Below are positions 8,298 through 16,220 of a DNA stretch of 37,543 nt, piece after piece (position 1 is the first letter of the stretch; the number at the start of each line of letters is the position of its first letter). The position numbers and the translations under genes are program-made. The notes beneath the pieces are model-generated. The model made no database searches. It was not told the origin of the DNA and saw only the letters and a list, made by a program, of their open reading frames with translations. Source of the stretch: Candidatus Wolfebacteria bacterium (GTDB taxonomy: Bacteria; Patescibacteriota; Minisyncoccia; UBA6257; UBA9933); the NCBI GenBank assembly GCA_026394835.1, contig JAPLZW010000048.1:1-37543 (forward strand). The letters are read 5' to 3'.

Positions 8298-11200
8298 TTA
8301 TTTTACTTTTTTTATTCCGGCCCAGACTTTTTTGCCGTCAACATTGGTTTCGGTTTCGGCGTCGAATTTATCCGTTTTTGAAAATTCAACCCGCTCCGCG
8401 CCCACCCTATCTTTGAATATTTTCAAATTGTTGGAGATCGGCCATTCCAATTCTTTAAACATCTCAAACCATAAAGAAATTTTATCTTTTGGCGTGTAGC
8501 CGGCTTCCTGGCGCAAACCTTGGACCAGCCTGACAAAGTCCCTTAAAATTCCCTCTTCTTTCAATTCCGGCGTGATATTGGTGTCTAATTCCACTTCGCC
8601 GCTTATCTTGGAATCAAAAATGATTTCTTTAACGTTAATTTCGTCTCTTAAAATTTCCAACAATTCTTCTTTATTCTTTATTCTTAATTCTTTATTCTTA
8701 ATTCTTAGCGAAGCTAATGGCTGCCTAACTCTCATTCCGGCTTTTTCGCGGGCTTCAAGCCCCAATGAAGCCAATCTCCTTACATCCTTCATTTGCTCCA
8801 ACAATAATCTTACTTCTCTATTCTTACCTCTTATTTCTTTAAACTTGGGCCACCCGGAAAGGTGGACGCTCTCTTTATTCCCTAATTTAAAATTAAGCCA
8901 CTCGGCCATAAAAGGCATAAACGGCGCCATTACTTTGGAAAATTTTTCGAGAACGTATCTTGTGGCCACCACGGCTTCAGCCTTATCTTTGCCGGCTGAT
9001 TTAAATCTGTCCCGGGAACGGCGCACATACCAAGTTGAAATATCATCCACAAAATCAGACAATGGCCTAACCGCCTTATCAAGCTCGTAATTATCCATCG
9101 CCTTCCCCGCTTCGTTTGCCAGTTGTTCCAACCGCGCGATAATCCACGTATCTAAAACGTTATTGGTTTTTGGCCGTTGGTTATTAGTCGTTGGTCGTTG
9201 GTCGGATGCGTACATTTCGTAGAAACTCACAACATTCGCGAGCCGTAGAATCAGTTTCTTATAGATTTCATCAACGCCTTTTTCGGAAAAATTCAGGTCT
9301 TCGGCGCGGACCACGGGTGATGACAAAAGATAATAACGTAAGGCGTCGGCGCCATATTTATTGACGACTTCCATGGGATCAGGATAATTTTTCAAACGCT
9401 TGGACATCTTCTGGCCGTTCTCCGCGAGGATGATGCCATTCACAACCACGTTTTTGTAGGCCGGTTTCTTAAAAAGGGAAGTTGCCAGAACAAGCATTGT
9501 GTAAAACCAACCGCGCGTCTGGTCTATGCCCTCGGCAATAAATTCCGCCGGAAAATTCTTTTCAAACTTCTTTTTATTCTCAAAAGGATAATGCGCCTGG
9601 CCGTAAGGCATAGCGCCGGATTCAAACCAGCAGTCAAAAACATAATTTTCGCGTTTCATTTTCCCGTGGCACTTTTCGCACGCAAACTCAACTTCATCAA
9701 TATATGGCCGGTGTAAATCCAATTCGTAATTTTTGTTATGCGGCAAAGGAGAAAAATCCAAAGATTTCAGCTCGCCCCGTTTTATGAAATCGTCTTTCGT
9801 GCCGCGCATCTCAATGCTTTTTTCGACACCAGCCCCTTCCGCGCCGGCGATCATAAGCCACAATGGATATTCGTGGCTGACTATCAGGATATTTTTATCT
9901 TTGTATTTTTTATCGATATCATAAAGAAATTCCGTAACGCGGTTTTTGAGCTTAATAAGATTCTCTCCCTCCGGCGGATTCTTTGTGAATTTTTCCAAAA
10001 GCGAGGAAAAATAATTATCATAGTCCCGGTAATATTTGCCGTCGAAGATGCCCACATCCACCTCCATAAGCCGTTTATCAAAGATAACATCGCTTTCGCG
10101 TAAGCCGACCTCCTTTGCCACCAACTCCGCGGTTTCTTTGGCTCTCGCAAGCTCCGAAGAAAAAATTACATCCGGCTTTTTGCCTTTGAGCTCTTTCAGT
10201 AATTTTTGGGCCGAAGCCCGGGCTTCTTTCTTTCCTTTTTCCGTAAGATGATATTTCGCGGCGGCTTTAAGGGTTGCGGCGGAAATTTCAGCCACATTAT
10301 TTTCCGATTCGCCGTGGCGCATCACAAAGTATTTATTCCCCGAATTTATGGAATTCTCTTTGATATCTTTTATAGACCCGACTATTTTCCGCTTCCCGCA
10401 TTTTTCGCACTTCCAGACCGGCAACGGCGCGCCCCAGTACCTTGTCCTTGAAATCGCCCAATCCGGGGCATCTTCCAGGATTTTTCCGAACCTGCCTTTT
10501 TTCACGTGTTCCGGCACCCAATTTACTTTTTTATTATTTTCCAGCAATCCACCCTTTCCTTTTTTGATGGCGGCGATATCCAAAAACCAGGAATTAGCCG
10601 CGTAATTCAAAAGAGGAGTATCGCACCGCCAGCAATGAGGATAAGAATGTTTTATTTTCTCAACTCTCAAAAGTTTGCCTTGCCGCGTAAGCAGATCGAT
10701 TATTTTAAGGTCGGTTTCCTGCGGATTTCCCTTGGGCTTCACCTGAAGTCCCGAGAAATCCGAAACTTCCGGCTTGAATCTGCCATCCATGCCAACGTGC
10801 TGGATAAAAGGAAGATTATTTTTTTTGCCCAAAGCCATATCATCCGCGCCGAAAGCCGGCGCGATATGCACGATGCCCGTGCCTTCATCCGTCGAAACAA
10901 AATCTCCGGCGTAAATTTTCCAACCCTGCTCACGATTTTCTATTTTTTTATCTCTAGTGTAATAATCAAAGAGTGATTTATATTTTTTGCCGATAAGTTT
11001 TTCTCCTTTTATTATTTCTAAAATGTCGTAATCACCATCTATTACCACAAGCCGTTCTCTCGCAAGAATATATTTTTCGCCAGTCTTACTTCTTAATTCT
11101 TTATTCTTAATTCTTATAGTTACGTATTCAATCTTCGGATTCACCGCCAAAGCGACATTGCCCGGCAATGTCCACGGCGTCGTAGTCCATGCCAGGAAAT

Positions 11201-11861
11201 AAGTTCCGGGTTCGTCAACTGACTCAAATTTTACGTAAACCGATGAATCTTCAATGTATTTGTATCCCTGCGCCACTTCAAAATTGGAAAGTGTGGTTTC
11301 ACAACGCGGGCAGATCTGCATTGATTTATATCCTTCATAAATCAGCTTCTTGCCAAAAAGAGTTTTAAAAATCCACCACACGGATTCCGTGTAGCTCGTG
11401 TCCATAGTCTTGTAATCATGCTCCATATCCACCCAACGTCCCATCCGAGGGATAATTTCCTTCCAATCGTCAACGTATTTTAGAACCTCTTTTCTAGCTT
11501 CTTCGTTAAAATTCTCAACCCCGTATTTTTCGATATCCTTTTTGGTTTTGAGATTGAGTTTCTGCTCAACGATATTTTCAATCGGCAAACCATGGCAATC
11601 CCAGCCCCATCTCCGTTCTACGCGAAAACCATTCATTGTTCGGTAGCGCGGGATGACGTCTTTAATGGCGCTCGCGATAATGTGGCCGTAATGCGGCAAG
11701 CCGGTCGCAAAAGGCGGACCGTCGTAAAAAACATAATCCTTCTTGGGATTTTTACCGGCAGGCTTATTAACCGATTTTTCAAAAATTTTATTATCCTGCC
11801 AGTATTTGAGGATTTTTTGCTCTATTTCCGAAATTTTAGAAGTTTTAAAATCGCCGAACAT
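8298..11861 (-). CDS. ileS: Isoleucyl-tRNA synthetase with an internal histidine-phosphatase domain
   Basis: 1187 residues from the ATG at 11859-11861; an upstream in-frame TTG at 11892-11894 looks less likely. Class I motifs are present: the HIGH-like PHYGH at 56-60 and KMSKR at 818-822. The DCHGLPIEN, CWRCDTPLL and DCWFESGAMPYGQ segments are those of the archaeal/eukaryotic-like IleRS type. The editing domain lies at about 200-400. Between the two halves of a zinc knuckle (Cys485/488 and Cys728/731) sits a complete histidine-phosphatase domain (about residues 510-704): VMRHGESEN with His516, SSELARAKET with Arg573, a Glu in LMEVDVG, and IVSHEYPL with His663. The usual sequence at this site is a short loop. 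Three repeat-coded insertions occur, at 8671-8706, 9161-9205 and 11088-11117. The aminoacylation role is certain; the role of the phosphatase is unknown. Confidence 0.95.
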   Translation of the reverse strand: MFGDFKTSKISEIEQKILKYWQDNKIFEKSVNKPAGKNPKKDYVFYDGPPFATGLPHYGHIIASAIKDVIPRYRTMNGFRVERRWGWDCHGLPIENIVEQKLNLKTKKDIEKYGVENFNEEARKEVLKYVDDWKEIIPRMGRWVDMEHDYKTMDTSYTESVWWIFKTLFGKKLIYEGYKSMQICPRCETTLSNFEVAQGYKYIEDSSVYVKFESVDEPGTYFLAWTTTPWTLPGNVALAVNPKIEYVTIRIKNKELRSKTGEKYILARERLVVIDGDYDILEIIKGEKLIGKKYKSLFDYYTRDKKIENREQGWKIYAGDFVSTDEGTGIVHIAPAFGADDMALGKKNNLPFIQHVGMDGRFKPEVSDFSGLQVKPKGNPQETDLKIIDLLTRQGKLLRVEKIKHSYPHCWRCDTPLLNYAANSWFLDIAAIKKGKGGLLENNKKVNWVPEHVKKGRFGKILEDAPDWAISRTRYWGAPLPVWKCEKCGKRKIVGSIKDIKENSINSGNKYFVMRHGESENNVAEISAATLKAAAKYHLTEKGKKEARASAQKLLKELKGKKPDVIFSSELARAKETAELVAKEVGLRESDVIFDKRLMEVDVGIFDGKYYRDYDNYFSSLLEKFTKNPPEGENLIKLKNRVTEFLYDIDKKYKDKNILIVSHEYPLWLMIAGAEGAGVEKSIEMRGTKDDFIKRGELKSLDFSPLPHNKNYELDLHRPYIDEVEFACEKCHGKMKRENYVFDCWFESGAMPYGQAHYPFENKKKFEKNFPAEFIAEGIDQTRGWFYTMLVLATSLFKKPAYKNVVVNGIILAENGQKMSKRLKNYPDPMEVVNKYGADALRYYLLSSPVVRAEDLNFSEKGVDEIYKKLILRLANVVSFYEMYASDQRPTTNNQRPKTNNVLDTWIIARLEQLANEAGKAMDNYELDKAVRPLSDFVDDISTWYVRRSRDRFKSAGKDKAEAVVATRYVLEKFSKVMAPFMPFMAEWLNFKLGNKESVHLSGWPKFKEIRGKNREVRLLLEQMKDVRRLASLGLEAREKAGMRVRQPLASLRIKNKELRIKNKEELLEILRDEINVKEIIFDSKISGEVELDTNITPELKEEGILRDFVRLVQGLRQEAGYTPKDKISLWFEMFKELEWPISNNLKIFKDRVGAERVEFSKTDKFDAETETNVDGKKVWAGIKKVK
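8671..8707 (-). repeat. In-frame AT-rich repeat in ileS (RIKNKEL type)
   Basis: Codes LRIKNKELRIKNKE. The 27-nt core at 8681-8707 is identical to 11090-11116 in the same gene, 2.4 kb away, and is read in the same frame. Confidence 0.85.
9161..9205 (-). repeat. In-frame repeat in ileS (NQRP type)
   Basis: Near-tandem units of a GTTGGTCGTTGG-like motif on the plus strand code DQRPTTNNQRPKTNN on the gene strand. The stretch sits between the catalytic core and the anticodon-binding domain and has no counterpart in typical IleRS. Confidence 0.75.
11088..11117 (-). repeat. In-frame AT-rich repeat in ileS, second copy
   Basis: Codes IRIKNKELRSK within the editing-domain region. Positions 11090-11116 are an exact 27-nt copy of 8681-8707. 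Confidence 0.85.
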
Positions 11862-11897
11862 AGTAGGAGTAATCGCGAATAACGCGAATATCAATTA

Positions 11898-11953
11898 AAT
11901 AATGCGAATGCTTAAAAAATAAATTAGCATTATTCGCTGGAATTCGCATTATT
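11898..11953. repeat. Inverted and direct GCGAAT repeats upstream of ileS
   Basis: AATAATGCGAAT near 11898 has a perfect inverted partner ATTCGCATTATT at 11942-11953. Further GCGAATA and ATTATTCGC units occur at 11875-11938. The element lies between ileS and the Xer gene, upstream of both the likely ATG and the alternative TTG of ileS. It could be an operator or an RNA hairpin in the ileS leader. No T-box features were recognised. Confidence 0.45.
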
Positions 11954-11996
11954 AGCGAACACTATTTAAAATAGCGGAAAAACGGCGTTTTGTCTA

Positions 11997-12887
11997 TTAT
12001 TTCCGCCTCCTCCCGTGAAACGCTTGATGGACTTCGTGAAGCTCTTTATTGGTGATGTGGGTATAAACCTGGGTTGTGGAAATATTAGCATGGCCCAAAA
12101 GTTCCTGCACCGAACGCAAGTCCGCGCCGCCGATCAATAAGTCCGTGGCGAATTGATGCCTAAGCTGATGCGGCGTGATATGGTCGGGAATACCTGCTTT
12201 TTTCGTGTAAAAATTTACTAAACGCTGGACAGCCCGCGGGATTATTCTGCCAATTACTTTTGGATTCTTAGCTTTAGTCAGACTCACGAATAACGCCTCG
12301 TCCGCGTCGCTTCTTTTATCCAGATACGCCTTAATGGCTTTCTTCGCCTGGTCGGAAATAAAAACCACCCGTAATTTATCTCCCTTGCCGCGCACCGTTA
12401 CTTCTCCGCGTTCCAAATCAATATAACGGCCCAAGGAACAAAGTTCCGAAATACGGAGCCCGGTTGAAAATAAAGTTTCCAAAATCGCCCGATCGCGCAA
12501 AGAACGCAAATCGCCTCCGCTCGGCGCGGTCAGCAATCTTTCCAAATCTTTATATTCCACAATCGCGATTTGCCGTTGTGAAACTTTGGGCAGCTCAATC
12601 TTATCCGGCGACATCACTTTGAAATCGCGCCGGATTAAATATTTCAAAAAATTGCGGAGCGCGATGATATAATAGCTTTGCGTATTTTTCTTGATATCCC
12701 GCCGCGCCAGATTGAGCCGAAACTCCCGAACCGCGTCCGGAGTAATATCCGCTTCGCTTTTTGATTTGGAGAACCTGATGAATTCCGCGAGATACCGGCC
12801 GTAATTTTCCCGCGTCTTGATGGAACGGTTTTTTTCTATCTCAAGATAATCCAGATATTCGATTAAAAGTTTTTCAATGTTTGCCAT
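11997..12887 (-). CDS. Tyrosine recombinase of the XerC/XerD type
   Basis: 296 residues, the normal Xer length. Residues 1-85 are the SAM-like core-binding domain. The catalytic domain has Arg145 in TGLRISEL, Lys near 168-169 in VRGKGDK, His240 and Arg243 in TPHQLRHQFA, His266 in LLGHANIST and nucleophile Tyr275 in QVYTHITN, so the active set is complete. Xer proteins resolve chromosome dimers at dif, working with FtsK, which is encoded in this window. Only one Xer gene is visible here. There are no flanking direct repeats or phage genes, so a housekeeping role is preferred over an integrase. No dif-like 28-bp site was recognised. The gene is divergent from glyA. Confidence 0.9.
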   Translation of the reverse strand: MANIEKLLIEYLDYLEIEKNRSIKTRENYGRYLAEFIRFSKSKSEADITPDAVREFRLNLARRDIKKNTQSYYIIALRNFLKYLIRRDFKVMSPDKIELPKVSQRQIAIVEYKDLERLLTAPSGGDLRSLRDRAILETLFSTGLRISELCSLGRYIDLERGEVTVRGKGDKLRVVFISDQAKKAIKAYLDKRSDADEALFVSLTKAKNPKVIGRIIPRAVQRLVNFYTKKAGIPDHITPHQLRHQFATDLLIGGADLRSVQELLGHANISTTQVYTHITNKELHEVHQAFHGRRRK

Positions 12888-12932
12888 AAATTGGTGTCGT
12901 AAAATAATTTTATCACAAATAAACGCCCACTT

Positions 12933-12964
12933 CCACGAAATTTTGAGATAAGCTCTTTTCGTGG
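12933..12964 (+). promoter_or_regulatory. Hairpin just upstream of glyA
   Basis: CCACGAAA at 12933-12940 pairs perfectly with TTTCGTGG at 12957-12964, with a small inner GAG/CTC pairing. It ends 13 nt before the glyA ATG, in the 90-nt divergent region between xer and glyA. It may be an operator or a 5'-leader hairpin; it does not match any riboswitch known to me. Confidence 0.45.
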
Positions 12965-12977
12965 TAACTTATAGTTA

Positions 12978-14225
12978 ATGAAGGATAAAACCCTGGAAAA
13001 GCTGATTAAAGCGGAAACCAAACGGCAGCAGGAAACGCTTGATTTAATCCCCTCGGAGAATATTGTTTCGCAGGATATTTTAGAAGCCTTAGGTTCTGCT
13101 TTTACCAATAAATATTCCGAAGGCTATCCGGGAAAACGGTATTATGCCGGAAACAGGATTGCCGACGAGGTTGAAATTTTGGCGCAGGAAAGGGCCAGAG
13201 AAGTTTTTGGGTTAAAAAATAATTGGCACATAAACGTTCAGCCTTATTCCGGCTCGCCCGCCAATATGGCGGTGTATTTCGCGCTTTTGGCGCCTGGCGA
13301 AAAGATTATGGGAATGTCGCTGCCCTTCGGCGGACACCTGACGCATGGCTGGAAAGTTAATTTTTCCGGGAAAATTTATCAGGCAGTCCAGTACGAAGTT
13401 AACCGCGAAGGCTTTATTGATTACAAAGCGGTTCAGAGGCTCGCCAAGAAAGAAAGGCCTAAAATTATCGTGGCTGGGGCGACCGCCTATCCCCGGATAA
13501 TCGATTTTAAAAAATTCAGGGAAATCGCTGATGAAGTTAAAGCTTACTTAATGGTGGATATGGCGCACATTGCCGGACTTGTGGCCGCAGGTAGCCATCC
13601 CTCGCCATTTACTTGCGCAGATATAGTGACGACCACGACCCACAAATCTTTACGCGGACCGCGCGGCGCGATTATTTTCGCGAATACCGATTCCAAAATC
13701 GCGAAAAAGAACGGCGTTGATATAGCTTCCGCAATCGACAAAGCCGTATTTCCGGGACTTCAAGGCGGACCGCACGACAATCAAACCGCTGCGATTGCGA
13801 TTTGCTTGGAAGAAGCTCTTAAGTCCGACTTTAAAAAATACGGCCATCAAATCGTGGCGAATGCCAAAGAACTGGCAAAACACCTAAAAAAGCTCGGATT
13901 TGAATTGGTTTCCGGCGGCACAGACAACCACTTGATGCTTATAGACCTGACGAATCTCGGCATTTCCGGCCGTGAAGCCCAGGACCGGCTTGAAGAAGCC
14001 GGCATTATCGTGAACCGCAACACGATTCCTTATGACACACGGCCGCCTTTCGACCCGTCAGGTATCCGCATCGGCACACCGTCCCTCACCACCCGCGGAA
14101 TGAAGGAAAAAGAAATGAGAACTGTCGCGGAACTTTTTTATCAGACTTTAAACATAAAAGAGGACTCTTCTTTTATTTTAAAAGAAGTTAAAAAACTATG
14201 CAGGAAATTTCCGGCCAAACGGTAG
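12978..14225 (+). CDS. glyA: Serine hydroxymethyltransferase
   Basis: 415 residues, full length. Diagnostic segments are LIPSENIVS (residues 23-31), YSEGYPGKRYYAGN (46-59), the PLP-binding region VDMAHIAGLVAAG and the Schiff-base Lys223 in TTTTHKSLRGPRG. It converts serine and tetrahydrofolate to glycine and 5,10-methylene-THF with PLP. The folD gene follows 67 nt downstream on the same strand; that product acts on 5,10-methylene-THF, so the pair forms a compact one-carbon unit. The chosen ATG opens with KDKTLEKLIKAE, the expected N-terminal helix. Confidence 0.97.
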   Translation: MKDKTLEKLIKAETKRQQETLDLIPSENIVSQDILEALGSAFTNKYSEGYPGKRYYAGNRIADEVEILAQERAREVFGLKNNWHINVQPYSGSPANMAVYFALLAPGEKIMGMSLPFGGHLTHGWKVNFSGKIYQAVQYEVNREGFIDYKAVQRLAKKERPKIIVAGATAYPRIIDFKKFREIADEVKAYLMVDMAHIAGLVAAGSHPSPFTCADIVTTTTHKSLRGPRGAIIFANTDSKIAKKNGVDIASAIDKAVFPGLQGGPHDNQTAAIAICLEEALKSDFKKYGHQIVANAKELAKHLKKLGFELVSGGTDNHLMLIDLTNLGISGREAQDRLEEAGIIVNRNTIPYDTRPPFDPSGIRIGTPSLTTRGMKEKEMRTVAELFYQTLNIKEDSSFILKEVKKLCRKFPAKR

Positions 14226-14236
14226 AAGTAAGATTT

Positions 14237-14266
14237 TCCGCCGAAGGCGGACCCGCCTCGGGCGGG
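14237..14266. repeat. Two tandem hairpins between glyA and folD
   Basis: TCCGCC-GAA-GGCGGA (14237-14251) is followed directly by CCCGCC-TCG-GGCGGG (14252-14266). The pair is flanked by near-identical GAAGTAAGA stretches at 14225-14233 and 14269-14277. It has a REP-like look. There is no T-run, so a rho-independent terminator is unlikely; it may protect the mRNA or be a dispersed element. Confidence 0.6.
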
Positions 14267-14292
14267 AAGAAGTAAGAAATAAGAAAATTCTG

Positions 14293-15114
14293 ATGGAGAT
14301 TATTGACGGGAGGAAAATCGCTCAATCAATTATTGAGCGTCTAAAATCACAGCCGAAGCCGCAAAAAACTCTCGCGGCTATTTTAGTCGGGAACGATCCG
14401 GCTTCAATTTCATTTTTGAAACAGAAGCAAAGAATCGCCGATGAACTGGGCGTGAAATTTGAAATTCGCAGATTGAATGAAGCTATAACCGAAAGCGACT
14501 TAATAAAAGAAATCAAGAATATCGGTGAATCGAAAGACATAAGCGGGATGATAGTCCAACTGCCGCTTCCGGAAAATTTAAACCGCGAAAATATTCTAAA
14601 CGCGATTCCCAAAGAAAAAGACATTGATGTTTTGAGTGATAAGGCCAAAAAAGATTCCCGCGGAGGAAAAAGTTTAGTCCTTCCGCCCGCCGTCGCCGTC
14701 ATCGAAGAAATTTTTAAATCTTACTTCTTAAATCTTAAATCTTTAAAAGTCGCCGTCGTCGGCCTCGGTTTTCTTGTCGGCAAACCGATTTCCGAATGGT
14801 TAAAAAATAAATGCGCCGAGCTTTATCTTTTGGATATCGGCGATGATTTGAATACTATAAAAAACGCCGATTGGGTAATAAGCGGCGTGGGCCGTGCCGG
14901 ATTAATAAAGCCTGAGATGCTGAAAAATGACGCTATTATTATCGATTTTGGCTACGATACGAAAGATGGAAAAATCTCTGGAGATTTAGATGTAAGCAAT
15001 CTTAAATCTTACGACTTAAATCTTAAGCCTGGTTATTACACGCCTACGCCGGGCGGCACCGGCCCGATACTTGTCGCTGAATTATTTAAGAATTTTTACA
15101 AACTTAATTCTTAA
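14293..15114 (+). CDS. folD: FolD-type methylenetetrahydrofolate dehydrogenase/cyclohydrolase, divergent
   Basis: 273 residues. Family segments are AAILVGNDPASISFLKQKQ, MIVQLPLP, KDIDVLSD, VVGLGFLVGKPISEW and YTPTPGGTGP. It would oxidise 5,10-methylene-THF and hydrolyse methenyl-THF to 10-formyl-THF. Several key places differ from E. coli FolD: the tyrosine of the YxxxK pair is Phe41 (Lys45 is kept), KDVDG reads KDIDV, the PCTP segment reads PPAV, and the GRS of the nucleotide loop reads GLG. The fold and C-terminal GGTGP remain. Two repeat-coded stretches lie in it (14716-14745 and 15001-15027). It is next to glyA and ends at a strong terminator shared with recA. Confidence 0.88.
   Translation: MEIIDGRKIAQSIIERLKSQPKPQKTLAAILVGNDPASISFLKQKQRIADELGVKFEIRRLNEAITESDLIKEIKNIGESKDISGMIVQLPLPENLNRENILNAIPKEKDIDVLSDKAKKDSRGGKSLVLPPAVAVIEEIFKSYFLNLKSLKVAVVGLGFLVGKPISEWLKNKCAELYLLDIGDDLNTIKNADWVISGVGRAGLIKPEMLKNDAIIIDFGYDTKDGKISGDLDVSNLKSYDLNLKPGYYTPTPGGTGPILVAELFKNFYKLNS
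14716..14745 (+). repeat. In-frame AATCTTAAATCTT-type repeat in folD
   Basis: Codes KSYFLNLKSLK, just before the nucleotide-binding strand. It uses the same unit as 15001-15027 in this gene and 3321-3350 in the glycerate kinase gene. Confidence 0.7.
15001..15027 (+). repeat. Second AATCTTA-type repeat in folD
   Basis: Codes NLKSYDLNLKP, a stretch almost identical in sequence to GLKSYGLNLKS of the glycerate kinase in this window, although the proteins are unrelated. Confidence 0.7.
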
Positions 15115-15150
15115 AAAACACTCCGATTTAAATCGGAGTGTTTTTATTTA
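15114..15150. terminator. Bidirectional rho-independent terminator between folD and recA
   Basis: A perfect 16-nt palindromic arm pair (15114-15129 against 15130-15145, core ACACTCCGATTT) has A-run and T-run ends, so it can terminate folD on the plus strand and recA on the minus strand. It fills the 42-nt gap between the convergent genes. Confidence 0.93.
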
Positions 15151-15156
15151 TTCTTC

Positions 15157-16188
15157 TTATTCCTCTTTTTTCGTTTCCGTATTAATCGCTTCCAATGTTT
15201 TCTTTTTGATTTCGTTTAAAAGTTTTTTGTCTTCTTTTAATTTTATTCGCGAGTTATCCAACCCGACTCCTAATTTTTCCTCGCCAAAGCTTAAAGTGTT
15301 GCCGTTCTTTTTCACTACGCCGAATTTCAAAGCCATATTCAGCACGTCGCCTTCATAAGAAATTCCCTCGCCGAACATGATATCGAATTCCGCGACTTTA
15401 AAAGGGGGCGCCACCTTATTTTTGGCGACTTTAGCCCGGGTACGGTTACCGACGACATCTTCGCCTTTTTTAATTTGCGCGATTCTCTTCAATTCAATCC
15501 TCACCGAAGCGAAAAATTTTAAAGCTCTGCCTCCGGGAGTCGTAGTCGGATCGCCATAACCCATCATTCCGATTTTATCGCGAATCTGATTTATGAAAAT
15601 AATAAGGGTTTGCGAGCGGTCGGTTAATGCCGTGATTTTCCGCAAAGCCTGGCTCATCATTCTCGCCTGAAGCCCGATAAATTGCGCGCCCATTTCACCT
15701 TCAATTTCCGCTCTCGGAGTTAAAGCCGCCACAGAGTCAATAACAACCGCCTGGATAATTTTTGACTTAACCAAACTTTCCAGAATATTCAAAGCATCCT
15801 CTCCGGAATCAGGCTGAGAGACCAGAAGGTCTGCCAATTTTACTCCTAATTTTTTGGCATAATCCGGATCCAGGGCATGCTCCGCGTCTATATAAGCCAC
15901 TTTCCCGCCTTTTTTCTGGACTTCGGCAATAGCGTGTAAAGCCATAGTGCTTTTACCGCTTGATTCCGGGCCGTAAATTTCCACTATCCGGCCGAATGGC
16001 AAACCGCCAACACCTAAGGCTAAATCAAGTGAAAATGAACCGGTTGACACTACGTCAGCATTAACTTTTTTGACCGAATCCAGTTTCATTATCGCGCCTT
16101 CGCCGAATCTGTCCTGTAGAGAACTCAAAAGATCTTCCAGCCCGCCATCCTCGCCCTTCTCATCCTTAAGTTCTTTTTTTGTAGCCAT
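15157..16188 (-). CDS. recA: Recombinase RecA
   Basis: 343 residues. The Walker A is GPESSGKST (residues 73-81), Walker B is in IQAVVIDSVAALTP, and the loop-1/loop-2 regions are EMGAQFIGLQARMMSQALRK (its first half) and IFINQIRDKIGMMGYGDPTTTPGG (positions about 200-223). The C-terminal tail is acidic. RecA coats ssDNA, drives homologous pairing and activates LexA cleavage. Here it could also serve natural transformation together with the ComEC proteins in this window. It is the last gene of an ftsK, rodZ-like, recA run on the minus strand and ends at the shared terminator. Confidence 0.98.
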   Translation of the reverse strand: MATKKELKDEKGEDGGLEDLLSSLQDRFGEGAIMKLDSVKKVNADVVSTGSFSLDLALGVGGLPFGRIVEIYGPESSGKSTMALHAIAEVQKKGGKVAYIDAEHALDPDYAKKLGVKLADLLVSQPDSGEDALNILESLVKSKIIQAVVIDSVAALTPRAEIEGEMGAQFIGLQARMMSQALRKITALTDRSQTLIIFINQIRDKIGMMGYGDPTTTPGGRALKFFASVRIELKRIAQIKKGEDVVGNRTRAKVAKNKVAPPFKVAEFDIMFGEGISYEGDVLNMALKFGVVKKNGNTLSFGEEKLGVGLDNSRIKLKEDKKLLNEIKKKTLEAINTETKKEE

Positions 16189-16200
16189 AATAGTTGATTT

Positions 16201-16220
16201 AAAATTACTAATTACTAATT
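16201..16220. repeat. AATTACTAATTACTAATT intergenic micro-repeat
   Basis: Tandem ATTACTA units lie between the RodZ-like gene stop and recA. Similar units are found at 26265-26300 and 35881-35900. Confidence 0.6.

Noticed and set aside
11861..11894. TTG start for ileS at 11892-11894
   Set aside because: The ATG at 11859-11861 opens the usual IleRS N-terminus and the extra residues look unrelated.
11997..12887. Phage or integrative-element integrase
   Set aside because: Normal Xer length and motifs, no attachment repeats or phage genes nearby, and FtsK is encoded close by.
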